Below, piece by piece: positions 1 to 10,370 of a stretch of DNA of 34,387 nt. Below the pieces are notes generated by a model. That model had not been told where the DNA came from and did not search any database. It worked only from the letters and a program-made list of their open reading frames with translations. The position numbers and the translations under genes are program-made. Location of the stretch: positions 1-34,387 of the forward strand of contig NZ_JAIBLJ010000035.1 of NCBI RefSeq assembly GCF_020179385.1, in the 5' to 3' direction. The first letter of the stretch is position 1. Every line of letters starts with the position of its first letter. The stretch is from Alkalihalobacillus sp. YIM B00296 (GTDB lineage Bacteria; Bacillota; Bacilli; Bacillales; Fictibacillaceae).

Positions 1-52
1 TCAAACCGTCTAAAATACATGTTGAACAGGATTAGGGGCTAAGGTGTATAGC

Positions 53-150
53 ATTATCCCGACAACTAAGGGGGAAAATCTTACAACTTTGAAATTATCC
101 TAACAACTCGAAAATTATCTCAACAACTTCACATTTATCCTAACAACTCA
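53..150. repeat. Tandem array of ~20-bp direct repeats
   Basis: Units beginning near 94, 114 and 134 are spaced exactly 20 bp and share the core ATTATCCTAACAACT with few changes. Degenerate units are visible near 53 and 74. The array lies in non-coding DNA upstream of the convergent end of yaaC. The repeat is seen directly; no function can be assigned. Confidence 0.75.
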
Positions 151-220
151 AAAAACAAGGAGAAAGGATGAATAATCACCGACAAGTCGAATACGGAAGT
201 GAAGTTCACACGCCAAAGGA

Positions 221-278
221 ACTTCGACTAAAAACCACCACGTCCTGTGGTGAACGTCGAAGTCAGTACATCCTGTAC
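221..278 (+). repeat. Double-hairpin RTCCT element, copy A
   Basis: The outer stem ACTTCGAC (221-228) pairs with GTCGAAGT (256-263) and encloses an inner hairpin CACCAC-GTCCT-GTGGTG (236-252). It is followed by a second hairpin GTAC-ATCCT-GTAC (266-278). Loop sequences match the five other copies in this window while stems differ. A further partial ATCCTGTGACG lies at 281-291. The rest of 1-590 holds no gene I can support. Confidence 0.75.
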
Positions 279-518
279 AAATCCTGTGACGTCGCCAGGC
301 AATCAAGAGAGCAGCTGGAAGGCTGTTCTTTTTTTGTGTGTAAAAATTTTGAGACCCTGAAATCGAGAAAAAGCGAAATTGAGGTAGAGGCCCTCAAAAT
401 GCGAAAAACAGGATTTGAGGTACTCAGAAAAAGATAACCGTAGACCTTTTTACTGTCTGGTGTGAATATGGTCTGAATCGGCGTGAATCCGCTCAATTCC
501 AGCGTGATTAATCAAAAC

Positions 519-553
519 GGGGACAACACTCGGCAGGGGATATTGTGTTCCCC
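519..553 (-). terminator. yaaC: Possible terminator hairpin downstream of yaaC
   Basis: GGGG and AACAC (519-529) pair with GTGTT and CCCC (545-553) around a 15-nt loop. On the minus strand the hairpin follows the yaaC stop and is trailed by a short GTTTTG run. The T-tract is weak, so termination is inferred from position. Confidence 0.4.
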
Positions 554-591
554 CAATATATTCGCCGTGATCTGACATTTTGTTCAGTTTC

Positions 592-1551
592 TTAACTTGA
601 ATACCTTTTGGTCTCTAAATACTCCATCAACATCAATGGAACTTTTACTCGAGAGACGGATAAAAACCTTGATATGAAAGGAAAATCATTGCTGGAGTAA
701 GTATGGAACAAGTCTCCCCACCACTCTGTTTCGTACCGGCAGATCATGCTTAAGTTATAAAGCAAAAGATAATGGACCATGACTTCGTTCAATGATATAA
801 AACCTTCTCTCGCTGTTGGAAGGAAGGAATCACCGTAAAGATTTTTTTTGATCAATGGATTTTTCTCTGCATTTTTCCCAATTTCGATGACAAAATACGA
901 GTCTGTATATGTGATCTCAGGATCTGTAAATTGTTGTTTCATGAACTGGATAAATCGACTATCGGTCATATGCAGATGATCCAAAATTTGGTCAGGAACT
1001 GATAGTGAACCACAGGATGTCACACGAACTGGTAGTAAGGGTGAAAATCCATTGATTTGTTGAAACAAATCATTCATTTCTGGTACATAACCAAGAAGCT
1101 CCTGCATCTGAAATTTATCTCCCTCATATGCTTCCAGGTGAAAGAGTTTTTTAGTAAAATATGGATATAATCCGTTTTTCTGAACTTTAATTTCATCTTG
1201 TAGAAATAAATAATCCATCTTTTTCCGTTTCCTGGTGGTGACCCCATGAGCTAACAAAGCTGTAGATTCGGGGTAAAAAGGATCCACTGTCAGCAGGCAG
1301 CATTTGATCAATTGAATCATCCCATAGTAAAGGAGGACAGGCTGCAGTTCTAGCGGTGAGCTTTTACATAAATCGAAATATCTTTTGCCATGTGTCAAAT
1401 AATAGATGAAACTATAGCAATTCCGGTAGCTAAGTTCATCACTCGTTAAATCGGTTTCCAATCGTTGGTAGCACCTTTTTAGATATCGCTGTGTGGATGA
1501 GGCACTTAAAAACTGATCGTAGCTTTTCCATTCATTCAATGACGTCTCCAT
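592..1551 (-). CDS. yaaC: YaaC family protein
   Basis: A 319-residue protein of the YaaC family, close in length to the B. subtilis member (about 315 residues). It stands in the same place, divergent from guaB and next to the rrn side of the region. The protein is leucine- and tyrosine-rich, with no signal peptide and no convincing membrane helix. I see no catalytic motif. The biochemical role of YaaC is not established, so identification rests on synteny plus overall resemblance. It is transcribed away from guaB, and the 120-bp shared upstream region must hold both promoters. A hairpin at 519-553 may terminate its message. Confidence 0.85.
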   Translation of the reverse strand: METSLNEWKSYDQFLSASSTQRYLKRCYQRLETDLTSDELSYRNCYSFIYYLTHGKRYFDLCKSSPLELQPVLLYYGMIQLIKCCLLTVDPFYPESTALLAHGVTTRKRKKMDYLFLQDEIKVQKNGLYPYFTKKLFHLEAYEGDKFQMQELLGYVPEMNDLFQQINGFSPLLPVRVTSCGSLSVPDQILDHLHMTDSRFIQFMKQQFTDPEITYTDSYFVIEIGKNAEKNPLIKKNLYGDSFLPTAREGFISLNEVMVHYLLLYNLSMICRYETEWWGDLFHTYSSNDFPFISRFLSVSRVKVPLMLMEYLETKRYSS

Positions 1552-1607
1552 GAGTTCACATCCATATAGCGCAAATTTTATGAAAAGTCGAACTTATTAC
1601 TGCTTTC

Positions 1608-1636
1608 TTGACAGTAGTTTACCCCATTGTTAATCT
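1608..1636 (+). promoter_or_regulatory. guaB: Candidate sigma-A promoter of guaB
   Basis: A perfect -35 TTGACA (1608-1613) is followed after 17 bp by a poor -10, TAATCT (1631-1636). It lies 39 bp before the guaB start. The weak -10 makes the exact site uncertain. Confidence 0.4.
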
Positions 1637-1644
1637 ACAAATAA

Positions 1645-3132
<1,488 letters not shown>

Positions 3133-3205
3133 AACGGACAGGTAAGCCGTTTGTCACACAATTGTTATAAAAGATGCGATAATTTTACCATTTTCGATTA
3201 TTTTC

Positions 3206-3236
3206 AGACAGTGGGTCATCCACTGTCTATTTTTTT
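3206..3236 (+). terminator. guaB: Rho-independent terminator of guaB
   Basis: AGACAGTGG (3206-3214) and CCACTGTCT (3220-3228) form a perfect 9-bp stem with a 5-nt loop, followed by ATTTTTTT. Confidence 0.93.
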
Positions 3237-3247
3237 GAATGTTGTTA

Positions 3248-3256
3248 TGGTACAAT
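3248..3256 (+). promoter_or_regulatory. dacA: Extended -10 promoter candidate of dacA
   Basis: TGGTACAAT at 3248-3256 is an extended -10 (TGn plus TACAAT) between the guaB terminator and dacA. No good -35 hexamer is visible upstream, as is common for extended -10 promoters. Confidence 0.5.
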
Positions 3257-3293
3257 AACCTTTGTTGTATTTAGGGTTGGAGGTGCAAAAAGG

Positions 3294-4652
3294 TTGGTAA
3301 ACCGAATGAAACGTACAGTCATCATTGCGTTGGCCATGTTACTTGTAGTCACGGGCGTTTTAACATCAACAGCAAATACAGGTTATGCTGCTCCTGACTT
3401 GCAATTGGAGGCTGAATCAGCGATTTTAGTTGATGCCGAAACAGGAAAGATCCTGTTTGAAAAAAATGCTGATTTATTGTTGCCGCCAGCAAGCATGACG
3501 AAAATGATGACGGAATATTTGATTTTCGAAGCAGTTGAAGAAGGAAAAATCAGTTGGGATACCCCAGTTAAAATAAGTGATCGTGTACATAAAGTTGCAC
3601 AAGATTCAAGTCTTTCGAATGTTTGGCTTAGAAAAGATGCAGACCCAGATTACACAATCAGAGAACTATTTGAGGCAGCTGCCATTTATTCTGCCAACGG
3701 TGCGACGATGGCTATTGCAGAAACGATTGCCGGTTCTGAAGCGAACTTTGTCAAAATGATGGATGATAAAGCGAAAGAACTAGGCTTGGAAAAGTACGAA
3801 TTCTACAATAGTACAGGACTGAACAACAGTGATCTGAAAGGTGAACACCCAGTAGGCGAAGCTAATGACATGAATATGATGTCATCTCGTGATACTGCTA
3901 AACTGGCATACCACTTATTGAAAGACTATCCAGAAGTTCTTGATACGGCGAAAATACCTGAAAAAACCTTCAGAGAAGGTACAGAGGATGCGAACCGTAT
4001 GATCAACTGGAACTGGATGATCCCAGGCAATCCACAAGGTTATGGACTTGGGTATGAAGGCGTAGACGGATTAAAGACTGGATCTACTGACCTTGCAGGT
4101 TATTCCTTTACTGGGACAGCACAACGAAATGGAATGCGCATCATTTCAGTAGTCATGAAAGCTGATTCATACAATGCACGATTTGAAGAATCCAAGAAGC
4201 TGTTAGATTACGGATTCAATAATTTCAAGAAGCAAGAAGTTATAAAAGCGAATTATGAAGTCAAGGACAAGGCTACATTACCTGTTGTCAAAGGGAAACA
4301 AAAAGAAGTGGCAGTGAAGTCGACGGACGCACTTTCGGTTGTTCTAGCCAATGGGGATGAAGAAAAATATACACCCAAAGTGACGTGGGATAAAAAAGCG
4401 TTGAATAACAAAGGCCAATTGACTGCCCCTATTAAGAAAGGGGACCAAGTCGGGACTCTTTCACTCGAATATTCAGGTGAAGATGACTATGGTTATATAG
4501 ATGAAGCAGCTGGTAAAAAAGCTCGTGTCCCAATCGTCGCACAAGCTGATGTCGAAAAAGCAAACTGGTTTGTGTTGATGATGCGTGGTATCGGTGGATT
4601 CTTTGGTGATATTTGGTCAAATGTCATTAATGGAATCAAAGGTCTGTTTTAA
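3294..4652 (+). CDS. dacA: D-alanyl-D-alanine carboxypeptidase (PBP5 type)
   Basis: A penicillin-binding protein that removes the terminal D-Ala from peptidoglycan pentapeptides and so limits cross-linking. The 452-residue protein has an N-terminal signal sequence (about residues 6-32, ending AYAA-like). All three active-site motifs are present: S67-M-T-K70, S133-A-N135 and K261-T-G263. A PBP5 C-terminal domain is followed by a final amphipathic helix (NWFVLMMRGIGGFF) of the kind that anchors the enzyme to the outer face of the membrane. The start is a TTG at 3294, chosen because GGAGGTG (3279-3285) stands 8 bases before it; the in-frame ATG at 3306 is too far away. It is monocistronic, between two terminators. 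Confidence 0.96.
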   Translation: MVNRMKRTVIIALAMLLVVTGVLTSTANTGYAAPDLQLEAESAILVDAETGKILFEKNADLLLPPASMTKMMTEYLIFEAVEEGKISWDTPVKISDRVHKVAQDSSLSNVWLRKDADPDYTIRELFEAAAIYSANGATMAIAETIAGSEANFVKMMDDKAKELGLEKYEFYNSTGLNNSDLKGEHPVGEANDMNMMSSRDTAKLAYHLLKDYPEVLDTAKIPEKTFREGTEDANRMINWNWMIPGNPQGYGLGYEGVDGLKTGSTDLAGYSFTGTAQRNGMRIISVVMKADSYNARFEESKKLLDYGFNNFKKQEVIKANYEVKDKATLPVVKGKQKEVAVKSTDALSVVLANGDEEKYTPKVTWDKKALNNKGQLTAPIKKGDQVGTLSLEYSGEDDYGYIDEAAGKKARVPIVAQADVEKANWFVLMMRGIGGFFGDIWSNVINGIKGLF

Positions 4653-4664
4653 ACGAAATTCATA

Positions 4665-4698
4665 AGAAGGGGCTGACTCTCAGGGTCAGTTCCTTTTG
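4665..4698 (+). terminator. dacA: Terminator of dacA
   Basis: AAGGGGCTGACTC pairs (with G-U pairs) with GGGTCAGTTCCTT, followed by TTTTG. It stands just past the dacA stop. Confidence 0.8.
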
Positions 4699-4853
4699 TA
4701 TAACGCATGGATGTTTTTTGAAGAATAAGTTTATCTAAGGAATATATCGTTACTCTTCCACAGAGCTGGAACGGTGCTTCCAGATACACAAACATTACCA
4801 GTCATATAAGGTTAGAATAACATAGTATCTGGATAGGCATGAGTGAGGAAAAG

Positions 4854-4862
4854 TGATACAAT
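4854..4862 (+). promoter_or_regulatory. pdxS: Extended -10 promoter candidate of pdxST
   Basis: TGATACAAT (4854-4862) is an extended -10 element 63 bp before pdxS. The matching -35 position holds TAGGCA (4834-4839), a partial match at 17-bp spacing. Confidence 0.5.
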
Positions 4863-4925
4863 AGTGTAGGATTTAAGTATAATTGGAATACATCAAAACA
4901 CACCTATCGAATGGGGGAATCATAC

Positions 4926-5810
4926 ATGGTACAAACAGGTACTGATCGTGTAAAACGTGGAATGGCAGAAATGCAAAAGGGTGGCGTCATCATGGACGTT
5001 GTCAATGCCGAACAGGCAAAAATCGCTGAAGAAGCAGGTGCAGTTGCTGTAATGGCTCTAGAACGTGTCCCTGCGGACATCCGTGCAGCAGGAGGAGTTG
5101 CTCGTATGGCGGACCCGACAATTGTCGAAGAAGTCATCAATGCTGTCTCTATTCCTGTAATGGCGAAAGCACGTATCGGCCATATCGTCGAAGCACGTAT
5201 ACTCGAAGCACTAGGTGCGGACTATATCGATGAGAGTGAAGTTTTAACACCTGCAGATGAAGTTTTCCATTTGAACAAGCGTGACTTCACTGTACCTTTC
5301 GTATGTGGTGCGCGTGACCTAGGCGAAGCGACACGCCGTATTGGTGAAGGGGCATCAATGCTTCGTACAAAAGGTGAACCAGGTACAGGAAATATTGTGG
5401 AAGCTGTCCGCCATATGCGTCTTATTCAATCTCAAGTCAAGAAGGTTGTCGGCATGAGTGAAGATGAGCTTATGACAGAAGCGAAAAACCTTGGTGCACC
5501 ATATGAAATCCTTCTTCAAATCAAGAGAGAGGGAAGACTTCCTGTCGTTAACTTTGCAGCAGGTGGAGTTGCATCTCCAGCAGACGCAGCGTTGATGATG
5601 GAGCTTGGTGCTGATGGCGTATTTGTAGGTTCGGGAATCTTCAAATCAGACAATCCTGAGAAGTTCGCTCGTGCGATTGTTGAAGCGACAACTCATTATC
5701 AAGATTATGACTTGATCGCTAAATTATCTAAAGGTCTTGGAACGGCAATGAAAGGTGTCGAGATTTCTTCTCTACAACCATCAGAACGTATGCAAGACCG
5801 TGGATGGTAA
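4926..5810 (+). CDS. pdxS: Pyridoxal 5'-phosphate synthase subunit PdxS
   Basis: The synthase subunit of the DXP-independent vitamin B6 pathway. It builds PLP from ribose 5-phosphate, glyceraldehyde 3-phosphate and ammonia supplied by PdxT, in a 12+12 complex. The 294-residue TIM barrel is very highly conserved. Asp24 and Lys81 (in [10 protein letters not shown]), the residues that bind the pentose substrate in this family, are both present, as is the phosphate-binding GGVASPADA region. The start is ATG 4926 (MVQTGT) with GGGGGA at 4913-4918. An ATG at 4911 in the same frame overlaps the ribosome binding site and is rejected. pdxT follows after 24 bases, so the two are cotranscribed. Confidence 0.97.
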   Translation: MVQTGTDRVKRGMAEMQKGGVIMDVVNAEQAKIAEEAGAVAVMALERVPADIRAAGGVARMADPTIVEEVINAVSIPVMAKARIGHIVEARILEALGADYIDESEVLTPADEVFHLNKRDFTVPFVCGARDLGEATRRIGEGASMLRTKGEPGTGNIVEAVRHMRLIQSQVKKVVGMSEDELMTEAKNLGAPYEILLQIKREGRLPVVNFAAGGVASPADAALMMELGADGVFVGSGIFKSDNPEKFARAIVEATTHYQDYDLIAKLSKGLGTAMKGVEISSLQPSERMQDRGW

Positions 5811-5834
5811 GGAAACGCAAAGGAGACATCAAGA

Positions 5835-6428
5835 ATGGTCACAGTAGGTATTCTTGCCCTTCAAGGAGCGGTTCGTGAACATGCACGAGCCCTTGAAGAG
5901 AGTGGAGCAAATGTAAAGATCATCAAACGAATAGAGGATCTAGAGGATATTGACGGCCTCGTTGTGCCTGGTGGGGAAAGCACGACAATGCGTCGATTGA
6001 TCGATAAATATGAAATGTTCAAGCCTTTACAGGATTTTGCGAAAACTGGAAAACCAGTCTTCGGGACTTGTGCAGGACTGATTTTGATGGCTAGGGAGAT
6101 CATCGGTCAAGAGCATGGACATCTGGAAGTGATGGACATGAAGGTTCACCGTAATGGATTTGGCCGTCAACGTGAAAGCTTCGAGGTTCCTTTAACCGTC
6201 AAAGGTCTTGAAGGAGAAGGAGACTATATCGGCGTCTTCATCCGTGCGCCTTACATTGATTCTGTTTGTCCAGATGTCGAAGTATTGGCTACTTTCCAAG
6301 ACAGGATTGTTGCTGCTCGCCAGGGACGCTTCCTATGCTGTGCTTTCCATCCTGAATTGACAGATGATCATCGAATGCATGGCTATTTTGTAGGAATGGT
6401 TGAAGAATTGAAAAAAACATTTGCATAA
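5835..6428 (+). CDS. pdxT: PLP synthase glutaminase subunit PdxT
   Basis: A class I glutamine amidotransferase that hydrolyses glutamine and channels ammonia to PdxS. In the 197-residue protein the nucleophile is Cys79 in GTCAGLI, the glutamine-binding PGGEST motif is at 45-50, and the His-Glu pair is in FHPEL near residue 171. The length is typical. AAAGGAG lies 9 bases before the ATG. It is the last gene of the pdxST operon and the serS T-box leader follows directly. I see no separate hairpin terminator between the pdxT stop and that leader. Confidence 0.97.
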   Translation: MVTVGILALQGAVREHARALEESGANVKIIKRIEDLEDIDGLVVPGGESTTMRRLIDKYEMFKPLQDFAKTGKPVFGTCAGLILMAREIIGQEHGHLEVMDMKVHRNGFGRQRESFEVPLTVKGLEGEGDYIGVFIRAPYIDSVCPDVEVLATFQDRIVAARQGRFLCCAFHPELTDDHRMHGYFVGMVEELKKTFA

Positions 6429-6443
6429 CATTTTAAAATAGTG

Positions 6444-6731
6444 TAAATTACTACTAACACATTTTCAGAACGAATGTTGACAGGAACAAGTAGCAGGTCT
6501 TCTTTGTGAAGAGAGTCGATGGTTGGTGAGAATCGGCCAAAGGAAACTTGTGAATCCATCCTAGAGTAAAATACTGAACAAGCGAATGCTTTAGTATGTA
6601 TTTTCGGTTCGTAACCGTTATATTACTTGAGTGGTATCATCTTTTTGGTGATACAACTAGGGTGGCAACGCGGGTTAACTCTCGTCCCTTCTTATGTATA
6701 TGTACTATGTACAGGGGGACGGGAGTTTTTC
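6444..6731 (+). promoter_or_regulatory. serS: T-box riboswitch (serine, UCC specifier) of serS
   Basis: A T-box leader. Stem I begins near 6480 and contains the GGTTGGTGAGAATC apical segment. The specifier is read as TCC at 6555-6557, by position in GAA-TCC-ATCC and by alignment with the second T-box at 10371-10599. The T-box sequence AGGGTGGCAACGCGGG is at 6659-6674, and the terminator AACTCTCGTCCC / GGGACGGGAGTT at 6677-6727 has a T-run. The TGGC would pair with a tRNA 3' end GCCA. A weak upstream promoter TTGCAT-17-TAAATT (6421-6449) is possible. In this family uncharged tRNA-Ser stabilises the antiterminator and turns serS on. Confidence 0.93.
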
Positions 6732-6738
6732 TATTCTT

Positions 6739-6918
6739 GGACAAATGATAAACTTCGAATTTCCGACGTACAGGACGTGCTAGTACTGCCGTTGTCACAG
6801 GACGTGACGAATTAGGCAGTGGTCGTTACTTGATTTTTTTAAGATCCTCACGTATTAGGTATACGCTCCGGTACTAAAAAAATCTTCGTGCCTCGAACTA
6901 CTCGTTTCTCATTTGTCC
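6739..6918. repeat. 180-bp palindromic (MITE-like) element between T-box and serS
   Basis: The termini GGACAAATGA (6739-6748) and TCATTTGTCC (6909-6918) are perfect inverted repeats, extended inward by AAAC/GTTT and TTCGA/TCGAA. Inner segments with T-runs and A-runs (near 6831 and 6874) are also roughly complementary. It contains copy B of the double-hairpin element. No transposase and no obvious target-site duplication are seen. It lies just downstream of the serS T-box terminator. Confidence 0.65.
6768..6820 (-). repeat. Double-hairpin RTCCT element, copy B (reverse)
   Basis: In reverse orientation: hairpin GTAC-AGGAC-GTGC (6768-6780, one G-U pair), then outer stem ACTGCC (6785-6790) / GGCAGT (6815-6820) enclosing GTCAC-AGGAC-GTGAC (6794-6808). 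The stems differ completely from copies A, C and D but remain complementary. Read on the minus strand the loops are GTCCT. Confidence 0.7.
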
Positions 6919-6952
6919 AAAGATGATGATAAACGGCGAATTACGGCGTTAT

Positions 6953-6981
6953 TTGATTTTTTCGGTGTCCTTTTTTATAAA
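6953..6981 (+). promoter_or_regulatory. serS: Possible internal promoter upstream of serS
   Basis: TTGATT (6953-6958), a 17-bp spacer and TATAAA (6976-6981) lie downstream of the T-box terminator and upstream of serS. The region is AT-rich, so a chance match is possible. Confidence 0.35.
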
Positions 6982-7004
6982 TTTAAATTTTAAATAAATG
7001 TACC

Positions 7005-7158
7005 TTGTAAGAAAATTTCTTTCAAAATTTGCGACACTCCCTGCGGGGTAAGTGATTCCAAGCAAGCCCCCACAGCGAGGTACGGGCGAGGAGACTTTCG
7101 GATCGCCCGTGGTTATGGGGTGAACTTCGCAACAATCGCCAGCTAAGAATAACAGAGC
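7005..7158 (+). repeat. Bacillaceae-type dispersed repeat R1, copy a (no hairpin module)
   Basis: The segment contains GCGACACTCCCTGCGGGG, GAGGAGAC, CGGATCGCCCG, a GGGGTGAACTTCGCA end and AAGAATAACAGAG. It aligns with the ends of repeats at 8475-8662 and 19053-19235 but lacks the double-hairpin module they carry in the middle. From memory it resembles GC-rich intergenic repeats common in Bacillaceae. It is non-coding. Confidence 0.65.
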
Positions 7159-7164
7159 CAATAA

Positions 7165-8460
<1,296 letters not shown>

Positions 8461-8474
8461 AAGGCTTTGTTAGA

Positions 8475-8662
8475 TTTTACATTCCTACGGGAACAGCGAA
8501 CCAGGGGAGACCCTACAGCGATTTAAGGATCTCCGACTAACAACCACCACGTCCTGTGGTGAACGTCGAAGCCAGCACATCCTGTGCAAGTGAGAGAGGA
8601 GGCTTGCGGATCGCCCGCGGTAAGGGAGTAAATTTCTCAGAAATCAACAATAAGAATAACAG
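8475..8662 (+). repeat. Dispersed repeat R1, copy b, with hairpin module
   Basis: It shares CTACGGGAACAGCG, GAGACCC.ACAGCGATTTAAGGATC, GAGGAGGCTTGCGGATCGCCCG and a TAAGAATAACAG tail with the copies at 7005-7158 and 19053-19235. It carries copy C of the double-hairpin module in its centre. It lies in the serS to tRNA-Ser gap. Confidence 0.75.
8531..8587 (+). repeat. Double-hairpin RTCCT element, copy C
   Basis: Outer stem CTCCGAC (8531-8537) / GTCGAAG (8565-8571) with one mismatch, inner hairpin CACCAC-GTCCT-GTGGTG (8545-8561), second hairpin GCAC-ATCCT-GTGC (8575-8587). Confidence 0.8.
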
Positions 8663-8681
8663 AATAATTTTAAAAATAGGG

Positions 8682-8710
8682 GAAGGCGGCTTATTTGCCG
8701 CCTTTATTAA
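8682..8710 (+). terminator. serS: Terminator downstream of serS
   Basis: AAGGCGGC (8683-8690) pairs perfectly with GCCGCCTT (8697-8704) around a TTATTT loop, followed by TATT. It stands after repeat R1b and before the tRNA-Ser promoter. Confidence 0.8.
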
Positions 8711-8728
8711 AAAGTGTCGAATTAATGG

Positions 8729-8758
8729 TTGACGAATCGTTTTTTGCGATGCTATAAT
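8729..8758 (+). promoter_or_regulatory. Promoter of tRNA-Ser(UGA)
   Basis: TTGACG (8729-8734), an 18-bp spacer and a perfect TATAAT (8753-8758), 15 bp before the mature tRNA 5' end. Confidence 0.88.
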
Positions 8759-8773
8759 GGTTTTTGTCAGTAC

Positions 8774-8866
8774 GGAGGTATACCCAAGTCTGGCTGAAGG
8801 GAGCGGTCTTGAAAACCGCCAGGGGTGTAACAGCCCGCGGGGGTTCGAATCCCTCTACCTCCTCCA
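8774..8866 (+). tRNA. tRNA-Ser (anticodon UGA)
   Basis: The acceptor GGAGGTA pairs with TACCTCC. The anticodon stem GCGGT/ACCGC encloses loop CTTGAAA, giving anticodon TGA at 8810-8812, which reads UCA and probably other UCN codons. The long variable arm typical of tRNA-Ser and the GGTTCGAAT T-arm are present. CCA is encoded at 8864-8866, preceded by T as discriminator base. The position next to serS matches B. subtilis. Confidence 0.97.
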
Positions 8867-8918
8867 TTCAATTAAAAATCACAGCGCATAATACAACGGA
8901 GATTGTATGTGAATTTTA

Positions 8919-8955
8919 AAATTCGTTACTTATTACAAGTAGCGAATTTTTTTAT
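8919..8955 (+). terminator. Terminator of tRNA-Ser(UGA)
   Basis: AAATTCGTTACTT pairs with AAGTAGCGAATTT (one G-U pair) around ATTAC, followed by TTTTT. Confidence 0.88.
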
Positions 8956-9018
8956 GTCATAAAGGCAATCAATCTATAATGGGACGCAAATGCCATTTGG
9001 ATCGTCCCTGTGAACACA

Positions 9019-9058
9019 AAAAAACCAGTGCTGAAAATTATTTTCAGTACTGGTTTTT
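9019..9058 (-). terminator. aroG: Terminator of the DAHP synthase gene, probably bidirectional
   Basis: AAAACCAGT-GCTGAAAAT and ATTTTCAG-TACTGGTTTT form a long stem 8 bases past the minus-strand stop at 9066. A T-rich run is present on both strands, so it could also catch readthrough from the tRNA side. Confidence 0.88.
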
Positions 9059-9065
9059 AAAAGGT

Positions 9066-10142
9066 TTAGGCCTGGATTGGCTGGTTTGCTTTTAATTTAT
9101 GCATGAATTCGATGAATTCAGGGATATCCATCTGTTGCGCGGAATCCGAAAGGGCGACTGCTGGATCGGGATGTACCTCCGCCATGATGCCGTCTGTTCC
9201 GATTGCCAACGCAGCTTGAGCTGCTGGGAGCAACAGGTCCTTCCTTCCTGTCGAATGCGTGACGTCTACCATGACTGGTAAATGCGTCTCCTTTTTCAAA
9301 ATCGGTACAGCCGATATATCGAGTGTATTTCGAGTCGCTCGCTCGTAAGTTCTGATCCCTCTTTCACAGAGGATGACCTGGTCATTCCCGGTGGAGATGA
9401 TGTACTCAGCTGCGTACATGAACTCTTCAATCGTTGCAGACATACCACGCTTCAAGAGAACCGGCTTCTTGACGGAACCGGCAGCCTTCAATAAGTCGAA
9501 GTTTTGCATATTCCGGGCACCGATTTGGATCACGTCGACATAATCCGAAGCCTGTTCAAGGTCATTCGGATTCATGATTTCACTGACGACAGCCAGGTTG
9601 AATTCATTAGCGACTTGACGTAAAATTTTCAGGCCTTCAAAGCCCAGACCCTGGAAATCGTATGGGGAAGTCCGTGGCTTGAATGCACCGCCTCGTAACA
9701 GGGTCAGTCCTTGATCCTTCATCGCTTTTGCTACCTGGCGAACTTGCTCATAACTTTCTACTGCACATGGTCCAGCCACGAAATGAGCCTTTCCATCACC
9801 AATCATTTCACCTTTTACATTGATGACTGTATTTTCAGGTTTCCTTTTTCTTGACACAAGCAATGCTTTTCGGTTATCTTCCTTTTGCAGTTCTAAGCTC
9901 GCTTTGAAAATGGTTTTGAAAATATGTTGAAGTGTGGATGTTTCAAATGGTCCTTTGTTGTTTTCTGAAACTAAGTTTAGAAGCTGACGCTCACGTACCG
10001 GGTCAAAACGATTAATGCCCTGAGCTTCTTTAACTTTACCGATCTTCTGTACGATTTCTCCTCGTTGATTGAGAAGCTCTAAAATCTTCATGTTGACATC
10101 TTCAATTTCTGTACGCAGTACCTCTAATTCATTCGACACCAT
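9066..10142 (-). CDS. aroG: Bifunctional chorismate mutase / DAHP synthase
   Basis: Catalyses the first step of the shikimate pathway (phosphoenolpyruvate plus erythrose 4-phosphate to DAHP). In this family it is fused to a chorismate mutase that also serves as an allosteric sensor for chorismate or prephenate. In the 358-residue protein, residues 1-85 are an AroQ-type helical mutase domain. From about residue 105 follows the type I-beta synthase barrel with [28 protein letters not shown] and DVTHSTGR. It matches the B. subtilis AroA(G) protein throughout. The ATG at 10142 follows AAAGGAG. It diverges from the tyrosine T-box operon that holds later steps and has no T-box of its own. Confidence 0.96.
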   Translation of the reverse strand: MVSNELEVLRTEIEDVNMKILELLNQRGEIVQKIGKVKEAQGINRFDPVRERQLLNLVSENNKGPFETSTLQHIFKTIFKASLELQKEDNRKALLVSRKRKPENTVINVKGEMIGDGKAHFVAGPCAVESYEQVRQVAKAMKDQGLTLLRGGAFKPRTSPYDFQGLGFEGLKILRQVANEFNLAVVSEIMNPNDLEQASDYVDVIQIGARNMQNFDLLKAAGSVKKPVLLKRGMSATIEEFMYAAEYIISTGNDQVILCERGIRTYERATRNTLDISAVPILKKETHLPVMVDVTHSTGRKDLLLPAAQAALAIGTDGIMAEVHPDPAVALSDSAQQMDIPEFIEFMHKLKANQPIQA

Positions 10143-10191
10143 TTCTCCACTCCTTTGGTTGATTTTTCGGATTTCGAATATTGTTTACGAC

Positions 10192-10219
10192 TTTAAAGGA
10201 AAGAATATAGTTATGTCAA
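10192..10219 (-). promoter_or_regulatory. aroG: Candidate promoter of the DAHP synthase gene
   Basis: On the minus strand, a perfect TTGACA (10219-10214), a 16-bp spacer and TTTAAA (10197-10192) lie about 50 bp before the start codon. Confidence 0.55.
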
Positions 10220-10313
10220 TAGGAAATTTTTTAAAAATTTTACGCTTTAAACCGCGAAAGTGATTATATCAATAATGTAAGCGTATCCAAAAAAATGTTA
10301 TAAAAATTTGTGC

Positions 10314-10342
10314 TTTACAAAGTTCGTATCCCATGTTAAAAC
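10314..10342 (+). promoter_or_regulatory. aroC: Candidate promoter of the aroC T-box operon
   Basis: TTTACA (10314-10319), 17-bp spacer, TAAAAC (10337-10342) with an extended TGT just before the -10. It is about 30 bp upstream of T-box stem I. Both hexamers are imperfect. Confidence 0.5.
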
Positions 10343-10370
10343 TTAATATAACTTAAATATTCAAACGCAA

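Noticed and set aside
168-437. 89-codon open frame with a good AAGGAG upstream
   Set aside because: It reads through the double-hairpin element and AT-rich DNA, and its sequence has no protein-like character. The ribosome binding site is probably chance.
1582-1598. PurR-box-like AAAAGTCGAACTTATTA upstream of guaB
   Set aside because: Only the CGAAC core fits; the flanks mismatch and no second box is found.
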